Shown here piece after piece: positions 42,842 to 52,095 of a DNA stretch of 56,168 bases (the stretch's first letter is position 1; every line of letters begins with the position of its first letter). Source of the stretch: Micractinium sp. NFX-FRZ. Taxonomy: Eukaryota > Chlorophyta > Trebouxiophyceae > Chlorellales > Chlorellaceae. Below the pieces are notes generated by a model, which did not search any database, was not told where the DNA came from, and saw only the letters and a program-made list of their open reading frames with translations. The DNA lies in contig CM055507.1 in assembly GCA_029339195.1 (NCBI GenBank), positions 64,001-120,168 of the forward strand. Reading direction: 5' to 3'. The position numbers were made by a program, and so were the translations under genes.

Positions 42842-43468
42842 GTTTTTAGTAAATTTAATTCTTGAGTATAGATTTTTTTGTGAAAAAAAAAAATGAAGAT
42901 CCAATCAAACTCAAAAAATTTCAAAAAAACCAGAAGTTTAAGATTATCTGTCCAGAGCTAGGAGTTTGTTTATTCTGATTGTAAGGCAACCTAATACTTT
43001 TACAGTGCTATTCCAGAATACTATACATATACCAGAACAACGTTTAAGGTTCAATTACAAACCCAGTGTTAAAAAAGGTCTTTCACTAAATTTTTTAATA
43101 AAACAGTCCCCAAAAATTTTTACAAAAGTTCTACAGAAACTTTTTATTTAACTCCATTTCTAGATTTCTTAAAATTTTCACAATTATTTTTTCGTAATTT
43201 TCTCCAATCGTTTCCCTATTCAGTTCTGTAATTAAATTTTTTAACGAAAACCGCTTTTTTGCTGACTTTAATCTCAATAAGTTTCTGAGAAAAAAAGGTT
43301 AGGCCTATGACAAAGTTTTCAAATTCTAGAGGACCACTTGTTTCCTCTGAATCTCAACTGTGTAGAATTTCTTTTTTAATCAAATAACAGAGGCAGATAT
43401 GAAGTAAACGTGGAAGGGCGTTTTTTCCCGAGTTAATTTTTTTCCTTTAATTTTTTCTTATTTTCCAG

Positions 43469-43474
43469 TATACT
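43469..43474 (+). promoter_or_regulatory. Putative -10 element of clpP
   Basis: TATACT 77 bp before the clpP ATG, with a weak -35-like TTTAAT (43446-43451) 17 bp upstream. Confidence 0.35.
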
Positions 43475-43551
43475 AAATCATAGATCTTTAGTTTTAGTAT
43501 TCTATCAAAAACTTAAGGAAAATTTTTTAAACAATTTAAACAAATATTACT

Positions 43552-44157
43552 ATGCCAATTGGTGTTCCTAAAGTCCCTTTTCGTTTACCTGGTGAACCGT
43601 CAGCACAATGGGTTGACTTATATAACCGATTATATCGCGAACGTGTGTTGTTTCTTTGTCAAGAATTAGATGATGAGTTGGCAAATCAACTGATCGGAAT
43701 TATGCTGTATTTAAATGCAGAAGAACAAAATAAAGGCCTGTATATATATATAAATTCTCCGGGTGGTTCTGTAACCTGTGGCATTGCAGTTTACGATGCA
43801 ATGAATTATATAAAATCAGAAGTTACTACAATTTGTGTAGGAACAGCAGCATCAATGGCTTCTTTTATTTTAGCTGGTGGTGATCGTGGGAAACGGATTG
43901 CTTTACCGCATTCGAGAATTATGATTCACCAACCCGAGGGGGGGAGTCAAGGTCAAGCTTCTGAAGTTCTTTCTGAATCTGAAGAAGTTATGCGAATTCG
44001 TCGACAAGTTGGACGGATTTATTCTGAACGTACTGGGCAACCACTTAGTAGGATTTCTAGAGATATGGATCGAGATCAATTTCTTTCTGCCCGTGAAGCA
44101 AAAGACTATGGTCTTGTTGATCAAGTAGCTGTAGATACAAAATGGTCTACGACTTAA
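43552..44157 (+). CDS. clpP: ATP-dependent Clp protease proteolytic subunit
   Basis: 201 residues. Catalytic Ser101 (GTAASMASF), His126 (IMIHQP) and Asp171 (ISRDMDRD) are all present. No introns or large insertions, unlike clpP1 of Chlamydomonas. Stromal protease core. Confidence 0.98.
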   Translation: MPIGVPKVPFRLPGEPSAQWVDLYNRLYRERVLFLCQELDDELANQLIGIMLYLNAEEQNKGLYIYINSPGGSVTCGIAVYDAMNYIKSEVTTICVGTAASMASFILAGGDRGKRIALPHSRIMIHQPEGGSQGQASEVLSESEEVMRIRRQVGRIYSERTGQPLSRISRDMDRDQFLSAREAKDYGLVDQVAVDTKWSTT

Positions 44158-44706
44158 AAAAGTTACCTTTTTTTTTAGCCCCCTTCGTTTTCCCACAAAC
44201 AAGGTTTGCGGGACCTTCTTTTAGATTTGCTCTTTTTAACTCTGAAACCTCCTGTTAAATAATAGACTAAATCTGGTCTTAAACCCATTCTTAATTCTTT
44301 AGAGAGATTTCGGAACAAGGTTACGACAAGAGTTGGACGTTATTCAGGAAAAAGCTTATTTCGAATAAAAACGTTTAGTTTTTAGCCTAATTGTGGTCTA
44401 ACTAGTTTTCATGCTTCTATCAACACCCAAAAATTTGGTTGGTCAGACTGTTCCAAAAATGAAATTTTTAATACCAAAATCGTTCTTACAATGCTTATTA
44501 GGAAATGATTTTTTTATTGTAAATGTTAGAGTAGAATCTGCTCCTTTTCCTCATTTTTAAGCTAGCCCCAAAACTTCATTTTTGGGAATCTTTCTAAGAT
44601 CTTTTTAGGATAAAATGTCATTTTTTTATAAATACTAATTTTTAACTTTTTGACCAATAAAATTTTTGAGAAAAATAAGCGTGTTTAAAACTCTCAAATT
44701 CAATTT
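44158..44706. other. Spacer clpP-petB
   Basis: No gene. A CCCACAAAC-AAG-GTTTGCGGG hairpin (44193-44213) close to the clpP 3' end and partial repeats. TATAAATACT at about 44628 may be a petB -10 but lacks a clear -35. Confidence 0.5.
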
Positions 44707-45354
44707 ATGGGTAAAGTTTACGATTGGTTTGAAGAACGTCTTGAAATTCAATCCATTGCTGATGATATTTCTAGTAAATATGTTCCACCACATGTAAATA
44801 TTTTTTATTGTATTGGTGGTATTACATTTACATGTTTTTTAGTTCAAGTAGCAACAGGGTTTGCGATGACATTTTATTATCGTCCTACAGTTGCAGAAGC
44901 TTTTGCTTCGGTTCAATACATTATGACTGACGTTAATTTTGGTTGGTTAATCCGATCTATTCATCGTTGGTCTGCAAGTATGATGGTTCTCATGATGGTT
45001 CTTCATGTATGCCGAGTATATTTAACAGGTGGATTTAAAAAACCGCGTGAGCTTACTTGGGTTACAGGTGTAATTATGGCTGTATGTACTGTTTCATTTG
45101 GTGTAACTGGTTATTCACTACCTTGGGACCAAGTTGGTTACTGGGCGGTAAAAATTGTAACTGGTGTACCTGATGCGATTCCAGGCGTTGGTCCAGCCTT
45201 AGTGGAACTTTTACGTGGGGGTGTTGGTGTAGGACAAGCAACATTAACGCGTTTTTATAGTCTTCATACTTTTGTATTACCGCTTTTAACTGCAGTTTTC
45301 ATGTTAATGCACTTTTTAATGATTCGTAAACAAGGGATTTCTGGACCACTATAA
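44707..45354 (+). CDS. petB: Cytochrome b6
   Basis: 215 residues, four membrane helices, haem-ligand histidines ([40 protein letters not shown]) and the cysteine for haem c' in [22 protein letters not shown]. No intron. Upstream of petD by 95 bp. Confidence 0.98.
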   Translation: MGKVYDWFEERLEIQSIADDISSKYVPPHVNIFYCIGGITFTCFLVQVATGFAMTFYYRPTVAEAFASVQYIMTDVNFGWLIRSIHRWSASMMVLMMVLHVCRVYLTGGFKKPRELTWVTGVIMAVCTVSFGVTGYSLPWDQVGYWAVKIVTGVPDAIPGVGPALVELLRGGVGVGQATLTRFYSLHTFVLPLLTAVFMLMHFLMIRKQGISGPL

Positions 45355-45449
45355 AGAAACCCTTTTTCCAAAAAATTTTTTGGAAATTAAGTAAAAATTT
45401 TTGCCTTTTTTTACTTAACAAGTTCATATTTAATTAATGGAGATTTTTT

Positions 45450-45932
45450 ATGGCAGTTACTAAAAAACCAGATTTATCAGATCCTGTATTACGCGCAAAA
45501 CTTGCGAAAGGCATGGGCCATAATTATTATGGGGAACCTGCATGGCCTAATGATTTACTCTATATTTTCCCAGTGGTAATTTTTGGAACTTTCGCTTGCG
45601 TAATTGGTTTATCAGTTTTAGACCCAGCAGCAATTGGTGAACCAGCAAACCCTTTTGCAACACCTCTAGAAATTTTACCAGAATGGTATTTCTATCCTGT
45701 TTTCCAAATTTTACGAGTAGTTCCTAATAAACTTTTAGGCGTACTTTTAATGGCAGCTGTTCCAGCAGGTTTATTAACAGTTCCTTTTATCGAAAATATT
45801 AATAAATTTCAAAACCCATTTCGTCGTCCAGTAGCAACAACTGTATTTTTAATTGGTACAGTTGCAGCAATTTGGTTAGGAATTGGTGCAGCATTACCTA
45901 TTGATATCTCATTAACTTTAGGTTTATTTTAA
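45450..45932 (+). CDS. petD: Cytochrome b6f subunit IV
   Basis: 160 residues, [41 protein letters not shown] (with the Qo-site PEWY) and three helices. GGAG 8 bp before the ATG. Cotranscribed with petB. Confidence 0.98.
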   Translation: MAVTKKPDLSDPVLRAKLAKGMGHNYYGEPAWPNDLLYIFPVVIFGTFACVIGLSVLDPAAIGEPANPFATPLEILPEWYFYPVFQILRVVPNKLLGVLLMAAVPAGLLTVPFIENINKFQNPFRRPVATTVFLIGTVAAIWLGIGAALPIDISLTLGLF

Positions 45933-46223
45933 ATAAATTTTAAACTAATTCTTTTTTTCAAAACTCTTTTTTGTTCCGGTCCCAAAATGCTTTATTTTGG
46001 GACCATTCTCCTTATAGCCCCAAATTGTTCAAATTTGGGAACAGGACTAAAATAAGATTTAAGGAAGGGGTTTGAATCAAATGGTCTTTTACAATTTTTT
46101 TAACCCATAAAAAACAAAGAAATTTTTTGTTAAACTCATCCAAGAAAAAATTTTTAGTATAGACTGTTAATAAGATTTTCATTATTTACCTATCAATCTG
46201 TCCAAATTTTTGTTAGTAAAAAA
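45933..46223. other. Spacer downstream of petD
   Basis: An 11-bp hairpin GGTCCCAAAAT-N5-ATTTTGGGACC (45978-46004) is a likely petD 3' end. It is followed by CCCCAAATTGTTCAAATTTGGG (about 46018-46039). Nothing else up to the ffs promoter. Confidence 0.6.
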
Positions 46224-46253
46224 TCGACACAATAAAGCTTTTTATGGTATCAT
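46224..46253 (+). promoter_or_regulatory. Putative promoter of ffs
   Basis: TCGACA (46224-46229), an 18-bp spacer, TATCAT (46248-46253): 5 of 6 at both hexamers. Transcription would begin about 8 nt later, exactly where the RNA closing stem starts (46262). Confidence 0.65.
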
Positions 46254-46261
46254 ACCGTTAC

Positions 46262-46385
46262 GAGATTCATCACTCTGTATAAATCAATCGAAAATCATGT
46301 CAGAACTGAAAAGAAGCAGCATTAAAGGTTGATAATTATACGAGAGTTGGCTTTGATTTATCACCAAAGCTGGGTGAATCTCTTT
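46262..46385 (+). ncRNA. ffs: Plastid signal recognition particle RNA (4.5S-like)
   Basis: The SRP RNA domain IV core GTCAG-AACT-GAAA-AGAAGCAGC (46300-46321) aligns position by position with the bacterial core GTCAG-N4-GNNA-RGAAGCAGC. It includes a GAAA tetraloop and the Ffh/cpSRP54-binding internal loop. Flanks fold: TATAAATCAATC with GGTTGATAATTATA, ACTCT with AGAGT, and a closing stem GAGATTCATC (46262-46271) with GGTGAATCTC (46373-46382), followed at once by a T run. An additional hairpin GCTTTG..CAAAGC (46350-46370) makes a three-way junction. The RNA partners cpSRP54 in cotranslational insertion of thylakoid proteins. It is found in some algal plastids and lost in flowering plants. Confidence 0.9.
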
Positions 46386-46392
46386 TTTTTTT
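46383..46392 (+). terminator. T-run terminator of ffs
   Basis: Ten T residues follow directly on the closing stem of the SRP RNA, a bacterial-type intrinsic terminator arrangement. Confidence 0.6.
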
Positions 46393-47289
46393 AACTTTAT
46401 CTTATTTTTTTTCTGTTCTACTAAATACAATAATTTTATGAAATTTTTGGAACTACCAAATTTTGAAAATTTGATTCACCGTTTGGCAAAAAAAAGGAAA
46501 GATATAAAATCTTAAAAAAATAAACTTATAATACAAACCCAATTATAAAAAATAGCTAGAGATAAAAAGAACTTTACACAGAAAACATCTATTTTGTTTT
46601 TTATATTTCATTCTTGATGACACTAGTTTACTTATGTTAGGAGAATCTTTACTAACAAAGTTGTTTTGCCTGCTTTGGTTAAAAATGAGTCAAGTGTAAA
46701 TTGAAAAATGGGAAAGGTGAGGCTTTTAAATACCGGAAATTTTTTTTCTTTAACTCTCATAAAAAAACAAAATTGGCCAGTTCCAAACAAACAATGTTTT
46801 TGGGACTATATGGAAAAATTGAAAAAGGTAGATATTTTAAATTCGCATTTATTTCTAGTTTTTAACCATAGACGTAAAAATAAACTTCGATTATTTTGTG
46901 ATTTTGTGACAAAAAAGATGTTTTTGTCATACGTTGAATTTATTTTTTACGTTTTGGGGTATATTACGAACAGACTTCAAAAGAAAAACTAGAGCAGTGT
47001 CAAAAAAAGAAAAATATTTATTTTTCTTTTTTTGGCATTTGATGCACGTTTCAATTATCCCTAATTGGATTAATTCGGTGAACTCAACTCGACTTCCGAA
47101 AACACTGGTTGTGAGATAAGCTAGCCTCACAAGCAAATTTTGTGATAGAGCTGGTGAAAAAAATAAAGTTTTTGTCATTGGGTTCCCCTTATTTAAATTT
47201 GGGACCAACTCGACAGTTTTTAATTTTACTTTTCTAGTTTCGCTTTATTCGTGCTCTCAGTCTTAAAAACTCCAAATTCTCTATATATT
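46393..47289. other. Spacer ffs-trnC
   Basis: No supported gene. Overlapping open frames exist on both strands (46708-46992 plus, 46927-47208 minus), neither with a ribosome-binding site nor a recognised domain. Low-complexity AT-rich sequence with a few repeats. Confidence 0.5.
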
Positions 47290-47361
47290 AGGCGGCACCC
47301 AGATTCGAACTGGGGGATAGAGGATTTGCAATCCACTGCCTTACCACTTGGCTATACCGCC
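47290..47361 (-). tRNA. trnC-GCA: trnC-GCA
   Basis: Minus strand: acceptor GGCGGTA/TGCCGCC, anticodon stem GTGGA/TCCTC region with loop TTGCAAA (GCA), T arm CCCAG-TTCGAAT-CTGGG. Discriminator T. Divergent from rpoB. Confidence 0.95.
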
Positions 47362-47487
47362 TTCAAGCTTTCGAACCTCTTGATATGTCAGGTCGTTTTC
47401 ACTTAAACGTTTATGACTTTCTAAGAAAAAGAAACTTTCTATGTTGATATTATCATAAATGTTTCAAAAATTATAGATTTTAACGAA

Positions 47488-50400
47488 ATGAGTTTTAACC
47501 TAAAATTGTTACACAAAAAAAACCTAAGAACAAAATTAGTCCCAAATTCATCCAATTTGGGAAATGTACAGGTTCAAGGAAAAGAAAACAGCTCTTCCCA
47601 AAATCTTTGTATTGATTCCTCTGAAACGATCCTTGTTACATCTAAAGAATTTGACACTAAAAAGCATTATTCAAATTTTACTTTTTCTACGGAAATTCCA
47701 AATCTTATAGATGTACAACGACAAAGTTTTTATTCGTTTCTTGAACATGGCATAAAAACTGCTTTTCAAGACCCTCTTTATTTCTCTAACGCAACTCATA
47801 CTTTAGAAATCCAATTTTTCCCTAAATGGATTCAATATCAAAAACCAGATTTTAATCAAAAACAAGCATTTATTTTAGGAAAAACTTATGGGTCCTCTGT
47901 TTATATACCTGTTGGAATTAAATCAAGTCATTCAGCAGAGTTGAAAGTAGAATGGCTTCTTATCGGAGTCTTACCATTAATGACAAAGCACGGTCATTTT
48001 ATAATTAATGGAATTCCTCGAGTAATCTTACATCAAATGGTTCGAAATCCCGGTATTTACATGATCCCACGTGATTCTCGAACCCAAACAGCAACAGTTC
48101 GAATAGTTCCTGAAAAAGGAGGTTGGATAAATTTGACTGTTGACAAAAAAAATCGCTTATGGTTTTCTACACGTTCTTTACGCCGAAAAGTTTCTCTTCT
48201 TGTTTTTTTACAAGCACTAGGACTTTCCCGCAGTGATCTTTTTCAACGTCTTGAACATTCTGAAATTCTTGTAAATAGCTATGTTAACGAGTTATCTTTA
48301 ACCAAAAAAAGTCCAGATGTGGAAACTTTGTTAATTGGAAAAACTCGTCATGACAAGATTTTAATTCGAGCTGGTTTAAATGGACATCCTCGTACTCAAC
48401 TGGAAGCTTGGCAATATTTATATGCACATTTTCTTGAATATAGCCCATATGCTAGAGATGAATCTCTAACTGAACAGACTATTCGAGACTTTTTTTGGAA
48501 TACACTTTGGAATAAAAAAACGCTTGTTTTAGGAAAAATTGGTCGCCAGCAATTTCGAGAAAAGATTGGAAGTCCTGAACCTTTAAATGAATATTCGCTT
48601 ACAGTTGAGGATCTATTAGGAGCTACTCAAGCTTTATTGAGTCTCATTTATAAAGAAAGACTTGGCGACGAAATTGATAGTTTAACACAAAAACGAATTC
48701 GTGGATGTAACGAGTTTTTACTGGAACAATTAAATCGTGCAATAAAAGAATTTGAAGTGTTTTTTACAAGAAAAGTCAGCACCTTACCGGTGACAAAATC
48801 AAGCTTTTCTGAGCAAAACCCTATAGAAACTCTTTGGCGACAAAATAAAACAGTTTTTTCAAAAACTGTTAGCAAATCTTGGAAAAGCTTTTTTACAAGT
48901 GGAACCTTAGCTCAATTTATGGATCAAACAAATCCATTAGCAGAAGCTACTCATAAACGTCGTCTTACTGTTTTAGGTCCTGGAGGCGTAAGCAGCAAAC
49001 AAACAACAATCCAAATTCGAGGCATTCATCCAACTTATTATGGTCGATTATGTCCAATTGAAACACCTGAGGGCCAGAATGCGGGTCTGGTAAATTCTTT
49101 TACTGTTCTCGCTACACCTTCAAATGATGGATTAGGCACTATTAATACACCTTTTTATCAAGTTTATAAAGGACAAGTTCAAAAACAATTACCCCCGCTT
49201 TTAGTGTCACCCCAACAAGAATATCACCATATCGGAGCTCCTGCTGATATTAGTTTGACACAATGGAATGTTTTACCCAAACTTTCTCTTCCGGTACGAA
49301 AAGAATTAAATTTTGACTATGAGGTGTCAACTCGAATTACTACACAATCGGTTGGGATTTTACAAAATATTTCGGTAGCTACCAGTTTAATTCCTTTTTT
49401 AGAGCATGACGACGCAAACAGAGCTCTCATGGGATCAAATATGCAACGTCAAGCAGTTCCCCTTATAAGACCAGAAACACCACTAGTTGGTACAGGACTC
49501 GAAACGCGAGTTGTATCTGATGTAAATCACGTAATTCATGCTTCTCATAGCGGTTACATTAGTAATGTAAATTCTCTAAGAATTAAAACCCTTACTCCTA
49601 ATATTGTAAATCTTCAAAAATGTAAATTGTTTAACTTTGTCACAACCAGAGATTCGAGTTCTAAAAAAATTTTTAATTTATCGAATTTTGTTAGTGGAAC
49701 AAAATTAAGTCCAGGTTCGTCTATCTTTTTTTCCTCCAAAATTTCTGGTAATAAAAACCTTTTAAATAGCACGAAAATAGAAATTTTTGGCACACGATCT
49801 CAGATCAAAAGACTTGCAAATAGTTTTGAAAAACAAACTGACAAAAAAACACAAAACTTTGAGAATTTATTTAAGTGGAATAAAACAAAACAATCAACTT
49901 CTTCCCAAATTTTGGAAAAATTTGGGACCAATTCACTTTCAAAACTCAGTATCAATTCTTGTCCAAAATCTGGGTGTGAAATACAAAGATTTGAGAAGAA
50001 ACTTGGGAATGGGTTTACTACAAAGCAGAAAAATGAATTTAGAACTGAAAAAACATATCCTTTGACTCGGTATCAACGTACGAATCAAAGTACGTGTATT
50101 TCGGAAAGACCTATTCTTTCCGAAACTTCGTGGATTGAAAAAGGTGATATTATTGCTGATGGAGCTGCAAGTTCACGTGGAAAACTTGCTATTGGGCAAA
50201 ATGTTATAGTAGCCTATCTACCTTGGGAAGGCTATAATTTTGAAGATGCTATTTTAATCAGTCAAAGATTAGTAGATGAAGATATTTTTACTTCTCTTCA
50301 TATTGATCATTACGATATTGAAGTTAAAAATACACAACATGGGTTAGAAATTATCACCAATCAAATTCCACTTAAAATCGATGAATCAACACGCGATATT

Positions 50401-51507
50401 TTAAAAATTGAAAAATTAAATTCAAAGGGTTTGGTTGAAATTGGGAGTTGGGTTGAAGAAGGAGATTATTTAGTTGGAAAAATTAGTCCACTTAATCCAA
50501 AAGGACCTTCTGTCGAACATCAATATGAAAAGCTGTATAACGTAATTATGCAGCGAGAAAAAACAAATTTCCGAAATACAAGTTTACGTGTCCCAAAAGG
50601 CGTGGAAGGTTTCGTTTTAGATGTACAAATTTTACCATCCCGAGAACCTGATGTGGCTGCTTTAGCGGAAAAAAATTCAATTTTAAGAGTTCGCGTTATT
50701 CTATTACAAAGACGAAGAATTCAAGTTGGTGATAAAATGGCAGGCCGCCATGGAAATAAAGGAATTGTTTCAAATATTTTGCCATGTCATGATATGCCGT
50801 ATTTGCCGGATGGAACACCTGTAGATATCGTTTTGAATCCATTAGGGGTCCCTTCACGTATGAATGTAGGGCAAATTTTAGAATGTCTTTTAGGTTTAGC
50901 TGGGCGTTATTTAAGAGAAAGCTATACCAGCAATTTATTTGATGAAAAATTTGGTGCAGAAGCGTCTAGAAGTCTTGTCTATTCAAAACTGTACGAAGCT
51001 TCTATTAAAACAGCAAATTCCTGGTTATTTGAACCTCATCATCCAGGGAAAATCAAATTGTTCGACGGTCGAACTGGCATCCCTTTTGATCAACCGGTTA
51101 CTGTTGGCTGTGCTTATATTTTAAAATTAGTTCATTTAGTCGATGATAAAATTCATGCGCGAGCAACTGGGCCTTATTCTGCAGTGACACAACAACCTGT
51201 AAGAGGACGTTCTCGAAATGGTGGTCAAAGATTAGGAGAAATGGAAGTTTGGGCATTACAGGCATATGGGGCAGCATACACATTACAAGAATTATTAACA
51301 TTAAAGTCTGATGATGTCGAAGGAAGAAAACAAGCGGTGTTTCGTATTTATGCAAATAAAGCTTTAACTTCTGGTCGACCAGAAAGTTTTAAAGTTTTAC
51401 TTCGTGAATTACAAGCTTTATGTTTTGATCTTCAATTATATAGCAACCAGGAACCGAATGACCTTTCTGCACCGATACCATTAACAAAATTAGAAAATTT
51501 ACTTTAA
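47488..51507 (+). CDS. rpoB: RNA polymerase subunit beta
   Basis: 1339 residues in one frame. Conserved: TPEGQNAGLVNS (~530), RPETPLVGTGLE, the active-site GDKMAGRHGNKGIVSNILP, and C-terminal RLGEMEVWALQAYGAAYTLQ. Residues about 700-880 are a low-complexity, lysine/serine-rich segment between conserved blocks. This segment and the N-terminal ~50 residues contain CCCAAATTT-type palindromes read in frame. Not split into rpoB1/rpoB2 as in Chlamydomonadales. Confidence 0.97.
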   Translation: MSFNLKLLHKKNLRTKLVPNSSNLGNVQVQGKENSSSQNLCIDSSETILVTSKEFDTKKHYSNFTFSTEIPNLIDVQRQSFYSFLEHGIKTAFQDPLYFSNATHTLEIQFFPKWIQYQKPDFNQKQAFILGKTYGSSVYIPVGIKSSHSAELKVEWLLIGVLPLMTKHGHFIINGIPRVILHQMVRNPGIYMIPRDSRTQTATVRIVPEKGGWINLTVDKKNRLWFSTRSLRRKVSLLVFLQALGLSRSDLFQRLEHSEILVNSYVNELSLTKKSPDVETLLIGKTRHDKILIRAGLNGHPRTQLEAWQYLYAHFLEYSPYARDESLTEQTIRDFFWNTLWNKKTLVLGKIGRQQFREKIGSPEPLNEYSLTVEDLLGATQALLSLIYKERLGDEIDSLTQKRIRGCNEFLLEQLNRAIKEFEVFFTRKVSTLPVTKSSFSEQNPIETLWRQNKTVFSKTVSKSWKSFFTSGTLAQFMDQTNPLAEATHKRRLTVLGPGGVSSKQTTIQIRGIHPTYYGRLCPIETPEGQNAGLVNSFTVLATPSNDGLGTINTPFYQVYKGQVQKQLPPLLVSPQQEYHHIGAPADISLTQWNVLPKLSLPVRKELNFDYEVSTRITTQSVGILQNISVATSLIPFLEHDDANRALMGSNMQRQAVPLIRPETPLVGTGLETRVVSDVNHVIHASHSGYISNVNSLRIKTLTPNIVNLQKCKLFNFVTTRDSSSKKIFNLSNFVSGTKLSPGSSIFFSSKISGNKNLLNSTKIEIFGTRSQIKRLANSFEKQTDKKTQNFENLFKWNKTKQSTSSQILEKFGTNSLSKLSINSCPKSGCEIQRFEKKLGNGFTTKQKNEFRTEKTYPLTRYQRTNQSTCISERPILSETSWIEKGDIIADGAASSRGKLAIGQNVIVAYLPWEGYNFEDAILISQRLVDEDIFTSLHIDHYDIEVKNTQHGLEIITNQIPLKIDESTRDILKIEKLNSKGLVEIGSWVEEGDYLVGKISPLNPKGPSVEHQYEKLYNVIMQREKTNFRNTSLRVPKGVEGFVLDVQILPSREPDVAALAEKNSILRVRVILLQRRRIQVGDKMAGRHGNKGIVSNILPCHDMPYLPDGTPVDIVLNPLGVPSRMNVGQILECLLGLAGRYLRESYTSNLFDEKFGAEASRSLVYSKLYEASIKTANSWLFEPHHPGKIKLFDGRTGIPFDQPVTVGCAYILKLVHLVDDKIHARATGPYSAVTQQPVRGRSRNGGQRLGEMEVWALQAYGAAYTLQELLTLKSDDVEGRKQAVFRIYANKALTSGRPESFKVLLRELQALCFDLQLYSNQEPNDLSAPIPLTKLENLL
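49913..49937. repeat. Palindrome inside the rpoB coding sequence
   Basis: TCCCAAATTTT-GGA-AAAATTTGGGA, an intact 11-bp copy of the dispersed family, is translated in frame as part of SSQILEKFGTNS near residue 810, in the non-conserved insertion. Confidence 0.9.
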
Positions 51508-51735
51508 GTGTCTACTAAAACCGAGCTTTTTTTAGTGAACTTGGTTTATCTCTTAAGCCTTTCACAGATTGGATCTACCTTTCGTTATTCTGATACCAAA
51601 AATCAAGTTTTTAGCACCAGAATTCGTCAAGGTTAATGCAATTAATAAGAATAAGAAACTGTACCCGTTTTTTTCGTAATTAGGAGTCAACTTTTTTTGT
51701 ACAGGCTCTACTTGCCCCCAATTCGTTTGTTGTAC

Positions 51736-51834
51736 CTAATTTTTCAAACAGTACGGTCCTCTTCTACTCCCAAAAAATGGACTAAAACGAAGTTTTTAGT
51801 CCATTTTTTGGGACCAAATTTTACAAATTTGGGG
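51736..51834. repeat. Composite dispersed repeat, copy 2
   Basis: Near-identical to 21060-21159. The central palindrome is longer here: arms from TCCCAAAAAATGGACTAAAA (51768 onward) to 51813 around GAA pair throughout with one extra T, whereas copy 1 has a different tip (TTC) and a mismatch. Confidence 0.85.
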
Positions 51835-51998
51835 ACAGTAATTAGGAAAGAATTGGGAACCTACTATGTTTGTGAGCATAGGACTCAAAACGGTTTTGGT
51901 GAATAAGAGGACCAAACTAAAAAAATGCGGTCGAAGGCTATAGCAGACCATTTAGTACTTTATTTAATTTGCACAATAGAACTAAAACCACAGTTAGT

Positions 51999-52050
51999 CC
52001 TGTTCCCAAAAACCTCGTTTAGTCCCAAAAACAAAGTTTTTGGGAACAGG
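51999..52050. repeat. Palindrome with alternative left arms
   Basis: CCTGTTCCCAAAAAC (51999-52013) pairs with GTTTTTGGGAACAGG (52036-52050). A second left arm TCCCAAAAAC (52023-52032) competes for the same right arm with an AAA loop. This looks like a tip duplication. Confidence 0.75.
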
Positions 52051-52095
52051 AGTATTTGAAAAAAATCGGAACGTTACTGGTAAGGGAACACAATT

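Larger units (their letters stand above)
42655..43551. other. Divergent region psbB / clpP
   Basis: No gene. A palindrome at 42713-42733 (CCAAAAACGGAGTTTTTGG), the psbB promoter candidate and a clpP -10 candidate, listed separately. Otherwise AT-rich. Confidence 0.6.
51508..52095. other. Spacer rpoB-rpoC1
   Basis: No gene. It holds composite repeat copy 2 (51736-51834) and an element with doubled arms at 51999-52050, both listed. Confidence 0.65.

Noticed and set aside
46708..46992. 94-codon plus-strand open frame between ffs and trnC
   Set aside because: No ribosome-binding site, low complexity, a repeat element inside, and an equally long antisense frame overlaps it; a real gene cannot be excluded but is not supported.
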